DNA from: Thermoleophilia bacterium | GTDB taxonomy: Bacteria > Actinomycetota > Thermoleophilia > Gaiellales > Gaiellaceae | Reading direction: 5' to 3' | DNA: 6,194 bases | Assembly (NCBI GenBank): GCA_014534155.1 | Contig: JACVSB010000111.1 | Coordinates: 1 to 6,194 of the forward strand | Part shown: positions 1 through 6,082 of the stretch, piece by piece | Numbering within the stretch: position 1 is the stretch's first letter | Layout of the letters: the number at the start of each line of letters is the position of its first letter | Notes under the pieces: model-generated | What the model was told of the DNA's origin: nothing | What the model saw: the letters and a program-made list of their open reading frames with translations, nothing else | Database searches by the model: none | Position numbers and translations under genes: made by a program

Positions 1-1665
1 ACGCTGCGGACGATCGGCGCGTCCCGGCGCCAGATCTTGGCGTCCGTCATCCTCGAGGCCTTCGCGGTCGGCCTGGCGGCGGCGGTCGTCGGGCTGTTCG
101 GCGGCCTCGGCCTCGCCGTCGGCCTGAACAAGCTGTTCGAGGCGCTGAGTCTCGACCTCCCGACGGCGGGCATCGTTTTCGCGACCCGCACCGTCGTCGT
201 CTCGCTCCTCATCGGCACGGTCGTGACGGTCCTCGCCGGGCTCTTCCCCGCGATCCGCGCCACGCGCGTCCCGCCCATCGCCGCCGTCCGCGAAGGGGCG
301 GAGCTGCCGAAGTCGAGGCTCGCGCCGTTCGCCCCCTACATCGCGCTCGTGACGATCGCGCTCTCGGTGACGCTCCTCGCGTTCGCGATGTTCCGTGACG
401 CCCTCGGCACGGCGGAGAGGCTCCTCTCGATCGCAGGCGGCGTGCTCCTCCTCTTCCTGGGCGTCGCGATGGTCTCGTCGCGTCTCGTGCGTCCCCTGGC
501 CGCGCTCGTCGGCCGGCCGGCGACGTGGATCGGCGGCACCGCGGGGCGGCTGGCGAAGGGGAACTCGACGCGAAACACGGGCAGGACGGCGGCCACCGCC
601 GCGGCCCTCATGATCGGGATCGCCCTCGTCACCTTCGTCGCCGTGCTCGCGAACGGGATGAAGGCCTCGAATCGCGACGCGATCGAGAGCCAGGTCAAGG
701 CCGACTACGTCGTCACGTCGCAGGACGGGTTCACCCCGTTCGTCGCGGGCGCCGGGGACGAGCTCTCGCGCTCGCAGGCGGCCGACCTCGTGACGCCCGT
801 GCGCTCGGAGCTCGGCGCGCTGAACGGGAAGGCGCAGTACGTGACCGGGATCGTGCCGGACGCGATCGAGAAGGTGTACCGCTTCGACTGGAAGGAGGGG
901 TCCGACGACGTCCTCGCCGACCTCGGCCGCGACGGCGCGATCGTCGCCAAGGACTTCGCCGAAGACAACAACCTCGACGTGGGGAGCCGCCTCACGCTGC
1001 GCACGCCCTCCGACACGACCGCGGCGCTCCAGGTGAAGGGGATCTACGAGCCGCCGCCCTTCTACCCCATCCTGGGAGCCGTCTCGATCTCCGAGGACAC
1101 GTTCGACTCCCTCTACGACCGGCCCCGGAACCAGTTCGTCTTCGCGAACGTGCCGGGGTCCCCCACGGCGGCGACGACGGATTCGCTCACCGACGCGGTT
1201 GCGAGCTTCCCCGACGCGAAGGTGCAGACGCGGGGCGAGTGGATCGACGAGCAGGACGAGGACTTCAACCAGTTCCTCAGCATGCTCTACGTCCTGCTCG
1301 CGCTCTCGGTCGTCGTCAGCCTCTTCGGGATGGTGAACACGCTCGTGCTCTCCGTCTTCGAGCGCACGCGGGAGCTCGGCATGCTGCGCGCGGTCGGGAT
1401 GACGCGGCGGCAGGTCCGCCGGATGATCCGGCACGAGAGCGTGATCACGGCGCTGATCGGGGCTGCTCTCGGCCTCCCCCTCGGGATCTTCCTCGCCCTC
1501 CTCGTCACGCGGGCGCTCGCGCAGTTCGACGTGCAGTTCGCGATCCCGGTCAGCCTCCTCGCCACCTTCGCCGTGATCGCGGTCGTGATCGGGGTTCTGG
1601 CCGCCATCCTCCCGGCGCGTCGCGCCGCGCGCCTGAACGTCCTGCAGGCCCTGCAGTACGAGTGA
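1..1665 (+). CDS. ABC transporter permease, FtsX/MacB-like, 5' end outside window
   Basis: This is the membrane subunit of an ABC transporter of the MacB/LolC-like mechanotransmission type, which works with a separate ATPase. The frame is open from base 1, so the real start lies upstream; the TTG at 37 is internal to the first FtsX domain. 554 residues are visible. Actinobacterial two-FtsX permeases are usually about 800-850 residues, so roughly a third is missing. Visible order: the end of FtsX domain 1 (TLRTIGASRRQI, then two membrane segments, about nt 40-280); two hydrophobic segments (about nt 330-490); a segment beginning at NTGRTAATAA (about nt 575-660); an extracytoplasmic MacB_PCD-like domain (about nt 690-1250); and the C-terminal FtsX domain from about nt 1270, with FERTRELGMLRAVGMTRRQV followed by two membrane segments and the tail VLQALQYE. 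The coupling segments after FERTRELG are typical of the family. The substrate cannot be told. Its ATPase partner is probably upstream, outside the window. Confidence 0.93.
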   Translation, partial: TLRTIGASRRQILASVILEAFAVGLAAAVVGLFGGLGLAVGLNKLFEALSLDLPTAGIVFATRTVVVSLLIGTVVTVLAGLFPAIRATRVPPIAAVREGAELPKSRLAPFAPYIALVTIALSVTLLAFAMFRDALGTAERLLSIAGGVLLLFLGVAMVSSRLVRPLAALVGRPATWIGGTAGRLAKGNSTRNTGRTAATAAALMIGIALVTFVAVLANGMKASNRDAIESQVKADYVVTSQDGFTPFVAGAGDELSRSQAADLVTPVRSELGALNGKAQYVTGIVPDAIEKVYRFDWKEGSDDVLADLGRDGAIVAKDFAEDNNLDVGSRLTLRTPSDTTAALQVKGIYEPPPFYPILGAVSISEDTFDSLYDRPRNQFVFANVPGSPTAATTDSLTDAVASFPDAKVQTRGEWIDEQDEDFNQFLSMLYVLLALSVVVSLFGMVNTLVLSVFERTRELGMLRAVGMTRRQVRRMIRHESVITALIGAALGLPLGIFLALLVTRALAQFDVQFAIPVSLLATFAVIAVVIGVLAAILPARRAARLNVLQALQYE

Positions 1666-1675
1666 GGGCGTGCGG

Positions 1676-2737
1676 CTAGGCGCTGGTCGAGCCGGCGTAC
1701 GCGCGGACCGGCGACAGCGCGCGCGCGACCGCCGGAACTGCCCGCTCGACGTCCTCTCGTGACACGTCCAGGTGAGTGACCGCGCGGAGGACGCCCGGGC
1801 GCGAGGCGAACGAGAGCCCGACTCCCTCGGCGCGCAGGCGCGCGACCGCCTCGTCCGGGTCGAACCCCAGCTGCGCCACGTCGAGGAGGACGAAGTTTGT
1901 CTCCACCTGGTCGAGGTCGACGGGAAGGCCCGCGTCCGCGAGGCCCTCGCCGAGCCGTCGTGCGTTCGCGTGGTCGTCGGCGAGCCGGTCGACATGGTGG
2001 GCGAGCGCGTAGAGGCCGGCCGCCGCCACGATGCCGGCCTGGCGCATCGCGCCGCCGAAGAGGTGCTTGAGCCGGCGCGCCTTCGCGGCCCGCTCCGCCG
2101 AGGTGGCGAGGAGCGCGCCCAGAGGGCAGCCGAGCCCCTTGGAGAGACAGAGAGTGACCGCGTCGACCTCGCGGCCGTACGCGGACGCGGGAACGCCGGC
2201 CGCGGCGCACGCGTTCAGGAGGCGCGCGCCGTCCAGGTGGACCGCAAGCGCATGCCGCCTGGCCTCCTCCGCAACCGCGCGAACCCCCTCGAGCGACCAG
2301 ACCCGCCCGCCGCCTCCGTTGTGCGTGTTCTCGAGCGAGACGATCCGCGTCGGTGGCGCGTGCAGGTCGGCCGGCGGGTTCACGGCTGCGCGGACCTCGT
2401 TCGCGCCGAAGCGTCCGTCCTCCGTCTCGATCACGCTGAGCGAGAGCCCCGAGTGCACGGCCGGCCCGCCCAGCTCGTAGCGAACGACGTGCGCTCCCGC
2501 ATGCGCGACGAGCTCGTCCCCGGGCTCCGAGAGGAGCCGCAGCGCGATCTGGTTCGCCATCGTGGCCGTGGGCACGTACACGGCCGCTTCCTGACCGAGG
2601 AGCGCAGCGCCCTGCTCCTCGAGCGCGATCACCGTCGGGTCCTCACGTTTCTGCTCGTCTCCGACCTCGGCGTCCGCCATCGCTCGGCGCATGCCCGCCG
2701 TCGGCTTCGTCACCGTGTCGGAACGCAGATCGATCAC
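1676..2737 (-). CDS. ltaE: Low-specificity L-threonine aldolase (PLP-dependent)
   Basis: This cytoplasmic fold-type I PLP enzyme cleaves L-threonine or L-allo-threonine to glycine and acetaldehyde. The 353 residues are full length for the family. The N-terminus [13 protein letters not shown] is the family signature. His83 ([11 protein letters not shown]) is at the position of the base-stacking active-site histidine of the E. coli enzyme. SLENTHN (134-140), [10 protein letters not shown] (167-176, PLP-contacting Asp169) and [11 protein letters not shown] (197-207) follow, with Lys200 as the Schiff-base lysine. GGAMRQAGI (228-236) is also conserved. Where E. coli has VGDDVYGDDPT, this protein has [11 protein letters not shown], which from memory resembles a DEQ-type subgroup of bacterial aldolases. 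The start is GTG at 2737-2735, fixed because the signature begins there; the nearest SD-like bases are AGGG 7 nt upstream. It is convergent with the permease (10-bp gap) and divergent from the transpeptidase. Substrate stereospecificity is not readable from sequence. Confidence 0.93.
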   Translation of the reverse strand: MIDLRSDTVTKPTAGMRRAMADAEVGDEQKREDPTVIALEEQGAALLGQEAAVYVPTATMANQIALRLLSEPGDELVAHAGAHVVRYELGGPAVHSGLSLSVIETEDGRFGANEVRAAVNPPADLHAPPTRIVSLENTHNGGGGRVWSLEGVRAVAEEARRHALAVHLDGARLLNACAAAGVPASAYGREVDAVTLCLSKGLGCPLGALLATSAERAAKARRLKHLFGGAMRQAGIVAAAGLYALAHHVDRLADDHANARRLGEGLADAGLPVDLDQVETNFVLLDVAQLGFDPDEAVARLRAEGVGLSFASRPGVLRAVTHLDVSREDVERAVPAVARALSPVRAYAGSTSA

Positions 2738-2805
2738 GACGTCACCCTAGCGGCCTGCCTGCGAGACCTGGCCCCGCAGGCCAGATTGCGTACCATCACG
2801 GAGCC
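2738..2805. promoter_or_regulatory. Divergent promoter region between threonine aldolase and L,D-transpeptidase
   Basis: These 68 bp must drive both divergent genes. On the minus strand, TAGGGT (2749-2744) fits the -10 pattern TANNNT and ends 6 nt before the aldolase GTG. On the plus strand, TACCAT (2791-2796) also fits and ends 9 nt before the transpeptidase GTG. Neither has a good -35. Between them are two nested 7-bp inverted repeats: GCCTGCG (2757-2763) with CGCAGGC (2775-2781), and GGCCTGC (2752-2758) with GCAGGCC (2776-2782). They could be an operator or chance in G+C-rich DNA. The -10 positions would give leaderless or nearly leaderless mRNAs. Confidence 0.4.
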
Positions 2806-3762
2806 GTGATCCACCGCATCCTGCTCGCGGTCCTCGTCGCCGTCGGCTTCGGGACGGCGGTTCCCGCAGCGGGCGTATCGCTGCCCGTGGTGCCCGACGG
2901 GGTGGAGGTCGCAGGCGTCCCGGTCGGCGGCCTCATCTCCGCGCGCGCCGAGCAGGAGCTCCAGCGGAGGTTCGACCAGCCCGTTCGGCTGTTCTTCGGC
3001 GACCAGCAGTGGACCGCCACGCCGAAGCAGCTCGGCGCGAGGCCCGCCGCGCCGGAGGCGGTGCGCCGGGCGCTGGACGCTAGACCCGGCGCGCGCATCG
3101 ACATGCTGGTCACGATCGACCGCCGCGCGCTCGCGCGCTACCTGGCCCGGATGGAGAAGCGCTTTGCGAAGCCGGCGACCGAGGCCAAGCTCGTCGGGCT
3201 GTCGGCGAGCTTGACGCCCCAGGTCGAGCCCGGCGAGGCGGGCCGTCGAGTCGACCGCGCGCTCATGGCCAAGCGTCTCGTGCGCGTGCTCCGGACGACG
3301 TACCGGGGGATGCAGCTCGAGCTCGCCGTCGTGCCCGTGGAACCGCGGGTGACGGCGAGCGACATCGGCCCCGTCGTCGTTATCCGGCGCGGCTCCAACC
3401 GCCTCTTCCTCTACGACGGCGAAGCGCTCGTCCGGCAGTTCACGGTCGCGACCGGCTCTCTCGAGTACCCGACGCCCCTCGGGGAGTACGAGATCGTGGT
3501 CAAGCAGCGCGACCCGACCTGGACTCCGCCCGACAGCGACTGGGCGAAGGGCGCGGAGCCGATTCCGCCGGGGCCCGGAAACCCGCTGGGAACGCGGTGG
3601 ATGGGCCTCTCGGCGTACGCGGTCGGGATCCACGGAACGCCCGACGCGGCGTCGCTCGGCTACAGCGCCTCCCACGGCTGCATCAGGATGGCGATCCCGG
3701 AAGCGGAGTGGCTCTTCGAGCGCGTGGAGGTCGGGACGCCGGTGTACATCGTGGCGGCGTAG
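2806..3762 (+). CDS. Secreted L,D-transpeptidase (YkuD) with N-terminal PG_binding_4-like domain
   Basis: This extracytoplasmic enzyme is expected to form 3-3 cross-links in peptidoglycan or attach other groups to tetrapeptide stems by cysteine transpeptidation. Its 318 residues begin with a signal peptide or N-terminal anchor (about 1-22, hydrophobic ILLAVLVAVGFG, possible AxA-type cleavage near AVPAAG). A PG_binding_4-like region (about 30-180, VEVAGVPVGGLISARAEQEL, then WTATPKQLGA) precedes the YkuD domain (about 188-318). The catalytic motif is complete: His276 (GIHGTPD), then SASHGCIRM with Ser289, His290, Gly291, nucleophile Cys292 and Arg294. It appears functional. The start is GTG at 2806. 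A GGAG (2800-2803) lies only 2 nt away, too close for a normal SD, and no better in-frame start exists nearby. It converges with the MFS gene (34-bp gap). No operon partner is visible, so this looks like a stand-alone cell-wall gene. The exact acceptor is unknown. Confidence 0.93.
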   Translation: MIHRILLAVLVAVGFGTAVPAAGVSLPVVPDGVEVAGVPVGGLISARAEQELQRRFDQPVRLFFGDQQWTATPKQLGARPAAPEAVRRALDARPGARIDMLVTIDRRALARYLARMEKRFAKPATEAKLVGLSASLTPQVEPGEAGRRVDRALMAKRLVRVLRTTYRGMQLELAVVPVEPRVTASDIGPVVVIRRGSNRLFLYDGEALVRQFTVATGSLEYPTPLGEYEIVVKQRDPTWTPPDSDWAKGAEPIPPGPGNPLGTRWMGLSAYAVGIHGTPDAASLGYSASHGCIRMAIPEAEWLFERVEVGTPVYIVAA

Positions 3763-3796
3763 CTCCTTCCCGGCGGCCAGTCGTGCCGGATCCGGT

Positions 3797-5065
3797 CTAC
3801 CTCGCGCGCGCGGCGAGGGCGGCGGCCGGGGAGCGCCTCTTCGCTCTGCCGTCGAGGAGAACGAGTCCGACCAGCGCGGACGCGAGCGCTCCTGCGCCGC
3901 CGACCGCGAACGCGAGCTCCGTTCCGCCGGAGCTCGCGAGCCAGCCGGCCAGGATGCCCCCGAGCGGCATCGACCCGTTGAAGGCGAGGAAGTAGAGCGA
4001 GAGGACGCGGCCGCGAAGCGCCTCCGGCGCAGCGAGCTGGATCGTCGCGTTGGCGTTCGAGGTCCAGGTCGTGAACGCGGCGCCGACCGCGACGAGCACC
4101 GCTCCCGCGCCGACGAGCGAGTGGAGCGGCGCGAGCGCGAGCTCGGCCAGGCCGAATGCGGCCGTACCGACGAGGAACGCGCGGGCGCTCGCCCGCGCCC
4201 GCGAGGCGTTCACGAGGGCGCCGAGGAGCGCGCCGGCGCCGAAGCACCCCGAGAGGATCCCGAAGGTCTCCGGCCCCGCCGCGAGCGTCTGGCGCGCGAG
4301 CACCGGGAGGAGGACGTGGAAGTTGAAGCCGAGCATGCTGACGACGAGCACGGACCCGAGCACGACGGCCACGGTCGGCGTCGCGCGGACGTACGCGGCT
4401 GCTTCGCGGACGCCGCGCACGAGACCGGCGTCCGAGGTTCGGTCGCGCGGGTGCAGCTCGCCGCTCCGCATGGCCAGGAGGCCCGCGAGGACCGCCACGA
4501 AGCTCGCGGCGTTGAGAGCGAAGCAGGCGCCGACGCCGACCGTAGCGACCAGCGCGCCCCCGAGCGCAGGGCCGACGATGCGCGCGGCGTTGAAGAGCGT
4601 CGAGTTGAGCGCGACCGCGTTCGGAAGCTCCGTCCGGCCGACCATCTCGAACGTGAGCGCCTGGCGTGCGGGGTTGTCGAGGACGAGGACGCTGCCGCGC
4701 AGGGCGGCGACGAGGTAGACCTGCCAGACCGTCACGAGGCCGCCGAGCGTGAGCGCTGCGAGCACCGCCGCGAAGACCATCGACAGGACCTGCGTCACGA
4801 CGACGGTCCGCCTCGCGTCCATGCGATCGAGCAGGACGCCGGCCGGCAGGCTGAGAAGGGTGAACGGGAGGAACTGACAGAGCGCGAGCACGCCCACCGC
4901 CACCGGCGAGCGGGTCAGCTCGAGGACGAGCCACGCCGTAGCGACGTTCTGCATCCAGGTTCCGGTGACCGAGACGACCTGGCCCGAGAAGAAGAGGCGG
5001 TAGTTGCGGTGCCGGCGCAGGCTGGCGAGCGTGCGGCGGTTGGCGGCGAGGAGCGCGCGCGTCAC
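3797..5065 (-). CDS. MFS transporter, MFS_3 (EntS-like) family exporter
   Basis: This inner-membrane secondary transporter probably exports small molecules by proton antiport. The 422 residues match the usual length of this 12-helix family. MFS_3 hallmarks are clear: RNYRLFFSGQVVSVTGTWMQN (20-40) at helix 1; the motif-A loop GVLLDRMDARR (76-86) between helices 2 and 3; DNPARQALTFEMV (130-142); NSTLFNAARIVGPALGGAL (154-172); and the second-half segment around APEALRGRVLSLYF (346-359). The C-terminus is basic and alanine-rich. The start is GTG at 5065-5063, sharing GTGA with the stop of the upstream MarR gene (4-bp overlap), so translation is probably coupled. The family includes enterobactin and drug exporters, but the substrate cannot be inferred here, and no siderophore or antibiotic biosynthesis gene is in the window. 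Being paired with MarR suggests efflux of a toxic or signal compound that the regulator senses. Confidence 0.93.
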   Translation of the reverse strand: MTRALLAANRRTLASLRRHRNYRLFFSGQVVSVTGTWMQNVATAWLVLELTRSPVAVGVLALCQFLPFTLLSLPAGVLLDRMDARRTVVVTQVLSMVFAAVLAALTLGGLVTVWQVYLVAALRGSVLVLDNPARQALTFEMVGRTELPNAVALNSTLFNAARIVGPALGGALVATVGVGACFALNAASFVAVLAGLLAMRSGELHPRDRTSDAGLVRGVREAAAYVRATPTVAVVLGSVLVVSMLGFNFHVLLPVLARQTLAAGPETFGILSGCFGAGALLGALVNASRARASARAFLVGTAAFGLAELALAPLHSLVGAGAVLVAVGAAFTTWTSNANATIQLAAPEALRGRVLSLYFLAFNGSMPLGGILAGWLASSGGTELAFAVGGAGALASALVGLVLLDGRAKRRSPAAALAARAR

Positions 5066-5532
5066 TCGGCCTCCGCTTCGAGGAGGCGAGTCAGCGGGCC
5101 GAGGGCCTCAGCGACAGCCCCTCGCTCCCGGGCGTCGAGGCGCGCGAGCCTAGCCGCGAGCCAGGCGGTCCGCCTCCGCCTCGCCGAGCGAAGGACGCGC
5201 TCGCCCTCCTCGGTCAGCGTGAGCTCGACGCGCCGCCGGTCGGAGCCCGACCTCGTGCGTTCGACAAGACCTCGGGTCTGCAGGCGGTCGACGGCGGCGC
5301 TCACGCGCGGAGCCGAGACGCCCTCCCGGGCGGCAAGCTCCCGGATGCCGACCCCGCGAGTCGTCCGGATGGCGTGCAGGAGCGCCGCCTGCCCCGCGGT
5401 CAAGCCGAGCGGAGCGAGCTCGCGGCGAAGCTCGCGGGCGAGCCGGAGCAGGACGGGCCGCAGCTCGTTGGCAAGCGGAACTGCCCCGACGACCGCGCGT
5501 TCGGATGGAAATTCGTTAACTATGTGAATCAT
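5062..5532 (-). CDS. MarR-family winged-helix transcriptional regulator
   Basis: This is a dimeric DNA-binding regulator, usually a repressor released by small phenolic or other ligands. The 156 residues are a normal MarR length. The dimerisation helix is near the N-terminus (ANELRPVLLRLARELRREL, 21-39). The winged helix spans about 46-112: GIRELAAREGVS (62-73), recognition helix APRVSAAVDRLQTRG (74-88), then the wing RSGSDRRRVELTLTEEG (94-110) with the conserved DRR. A second C-terminal helix pair (113-153) completes the dimer interface. It is the first gene of an operon with the MFS exporter and likely represses it and itself. The start is ATG at 5532-5530. It has no Shine-Dalgarno in the 20 nt upstream, and its first nine codons are strikingly A+T-rich and look regulatory. 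No other ATG, GTG or TTG is in frame before codon 44, inside the fold, so ATG is kept. Conserved homology probably begins near residue 20. Confidence 0.9.
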   Translation of the reverse strand: MIHIVNEFPSERAVVGAVPLANELRPVLLRLARELRRELAPLGLTAGQAALLHAIRTTRGVGIRELAAREGVSAPRVSAAVDRLQTRGLVERTRSGSDRRRVELTLTEEGERVLRSARRRRTAWLAARLARLDARERGAVAEALGPLTRLLEAEAE

Positions 5533-5536
5533 TCTA
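5506..5536. promoter_or_regulatory. A+T-rich putative operator/promoter at the marR start
   Basis: This short stretch is about two thirds A+T in a 70% G+C window. It contains the perfect 6-bp palindrome GTTAAC (5515-5520), with partly matched flanks, and ATTC/GAAT arms around it (5511-5514 and 5526-5529). On the minus strand, TAGAAT (5536-5531) matches five of six bases of the -10 consensus and overlaps the marR ATG; no good -35 is seen. The position suits autoregulation by MarR. The site is inferred from composition and location only; binding is not shown. It could also influence the divergent small gene at 5594. Confidence 0.4.
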
Positions 5537-5593
5537 GCCGAGGAGAGCAGCTGTCCGCGTTAGAAACGTCGGAGCGCAGGGCAAAGCCCGACC

Positions 5594-5776
5594 ATGAACC
5601 GGTACTTCCGCCGCCTGCAGCGCTTCGGCAAGAGCTTCTCGGCGCGCCGAACGCAGGGCGAGATGACGAACAAGCAGGGCGACCTCTACGACGCCGCGAC
5701 CCCGCAGGACGTGACGAGCGCACGCGCGAAGAACGAGCGCAAGGGCAAGGTTACCGCCGACAAGTGGAACCAGTAG
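5594..5776 (+). CDS. Small hydrophilic protein of unknown function (60 aa)
   Basis: I do not recognise this protein. Nearly every codon ends in G or C (about 56 of 60), as in its real neighbours, and the ATG-to-TAG frame is followed 1 nt later by a terminator hairpin, so I take it as a genuine monocistronic gene. The N-terminus (MNRYFRRLQRFGKSFSARR) is strongly basic and aromatic. The middle is polar and mixed-charge (EMTNKQGDLYDAATPQDV), and the end is KGKVTADKWNQ. There is no membrane segment, signal peptide or cysteine, and it is probably largely disordered or a small RNA- or DNA-contacting protein (inference). No clear SD precedes ATG; the nearest purines are CAGGG 12 nt upstream, inside a small hairpin GGGC-AAA-GCCC (5579-5589). 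It is divergent from marR across 61 bp and might share regulation. An in-frame ATG at codon 24 is a less likely start. Confidence 0.72.
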   Translation: MNRYFRRLQRFGKSFSARRTQGEMTNKQGDLYDAATPQDVTSARAKNERKGKVTADKWNQ

Positions 5777-5815
5777 CGGGAGCCCTGTAACCATCAGGGT
5801 TCCCGGCTAGTTTCT
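5777..5815 (+). terminator. Intrinsic terminator after the 60-aa gene
   Basis: Immediately after the TAG stop comes an 11-bp stem: CGGGAGCCCTG (5777-5787), loop TAACCAT (5788-5794), CAGGGTTCCCG (5795-5805). All pairs are Watson-Crick except one G-U. A short T-rich tail, TTTCT (5811-5815), starts 5 nt after the stem. The tail is weaker and further away than in the best rho-independent terminators, but stem quality and position make it convincing. Confidence 0.75.
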
Positions 5816-5832
5816 ACCGCTCTTTTCTACCG
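5811..5832 (+). repeat. Direct repeat TTTCTACCG x2 in the leader of the last gene
   Basis: TTTCTACCG occurs at 5811-5819 and again at 5824-5832, with 4 bp between copies. The first copy forms the T-tail of the upstream terminator; the second runs into the GGAGG ribosome binding site. It may be chance, an old local duplication or a protein-binding direct repeat. Confidence 0.5.
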
Positions 5833-5838
5833 GAGGGG
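5832..5838 (+). promoter_or_regulatory. Shine-Dalgarno GGAGGGG, adjacent to the first of two duplicated GTG starts
   Basis: GGAGG (5832-5836, extended by two G) is the strongest ribosome binding site in the window. It stands 4 nt before the GTG at 5841, which opens a 10-codon frame ending at TGA 5871-5873. It stands 24 nt before the GTG at 5861, which opens the real gene. Without the 20-bp duplication it would serve the real gene directly. Confidence 0.7.
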
Positions 5839-5840
5839 CC

Positions 5841-5880
5841 GTGCGACGCTTGATCCGCGTGTGCGACGCTTGATCCGCGT
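5841..5880 (+). repeat. Exact 20-bp tandem duplication across a gene start
   Basis: GTGCGACGCTTGATCCGCGT occurs twice in tandem (5841-5860 and 5861-5880) without a mismatch. The bases on either side (C at 5840, A at 5881) break the repeat, so the unit is exactly 20 bp. Because 20 is not a multiple of 3, a ribosome starting at the first GTG reads MRRLIRVCDA and stops, while one starting at the second reads MRRLIRVYGL and continues. Perfect identity implies a recent event, or an assembly error. Confidence 0.9.
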
Positions 5881-6082
5881 ATATGGGCTCGTCCCGGCCG
5901 TGCTCGTCGGGGTCGCCGGCCTCTTCCCGCGGGGCTCCGTGCTGCGCCGCCGGCTGAACCTGGCCGCAGCCGCCGTCTACCGGGGCCGCGAGCGGCTGCT
6001 CGAGCGCCGCTACGCGCTGCTCGACTGCGACGACGACACCGACATGATCGTCTTCGAGCTCGGCGAGCGGGAAGCGCCCTAG
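5861..6082 (+). CDS. Small protein of unknown function with one hydrophobic segment; start region disturbed by duplication
   Basis: I do not recognise this 73-residue protein. Its codons have very high G/C at third positions, supporting true coding. A basic N-terminus (MRRLIR) precedes one short hydrophobic stretch (VYGLVPAVLVGVAGLF, 7-22), then RGSVLRRRL, an amphipathic arginine-rich region (about 33-53, AAAAVYRGRERLLERRYALL) and an acidic tail (CDDDTDMIVFELGEREAP). This could be a small membrane-anchored protein with its C-terminus inside, by the positive-inside rule (inference). The start is the second GTG of the 20-bp duplication, as no other ATG, GTG or TTG lies in frame upstream. Its SD is now 24 nt away, so expression may depend on reinitiation after the 10-codon frame that ends at 5873, only a few bases downstream of this GTG. 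If the duplication is real, the gene is weakened, not frameshifted: the protein from 5861 equals the presumed ancestral one. Confidence 0.65.
   Translation: MRRLIRVYGLVPAVLVGVAGLFPRGSVLRRRLNLAAAAVYRGRERLLERRYALLDCDDDTDMIVFELGEREAP

Noticed and set aside
1666..1675. Terminator between the converging permease and aldolase genes
   Set aside because: The gap is only 10 bp and shows no hairpin or T-tract.
525..1679. 384-codon plus-strand frame within the permease
   Set aside because: Arg/Gly/Asp-rich out-of-frame shadow of the FtsX-type permease.
1772..2809. 345-codon plus-strand open frame opposite the threonine aldolase
   Set aside because: Arg/Glu/Val-rich shadow; the opposite strand has every active-site motif of the aldolase.
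2734..3675. 313-codon minus-strand frame opposite the L,D-transpeptidase
   Set aside because: Shadow; low-complexity Arg-rich product, while the plus strand holds the complete YkuD catalytic motif.
3763..3796. Possible bidirectional terminator between the L,D-transpeptidase and MFS genes (CCGGC 3770-3774 with GCCGG 3785-3789; palindrome CCGGATCCGG 3786-3795)
   Set aside because: Only a 5-bp stem with a 10-nt loop and no T-tract on either strand. The 10-bp palindrome overlaps it and cannot form a good hairpin. Not better than chance in this composition.
4121..5527. 468-codon plus-strand open frame opposite the MFS and marR genes
   Set aside because: Its product is an extremely charged, low-complexity Arg/Glu/Asp/Ala string. 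It is the antisense shadow of two genes with clear family motifs, expected where stop codons are rare in G+C-rich DNA.
5841..5880. CRISPR repeat or attachment-site core
   Set aside because: Only two copies with no spacer between them, and no integrase or cas gene; it is a plain tandem duplication of a gene start.
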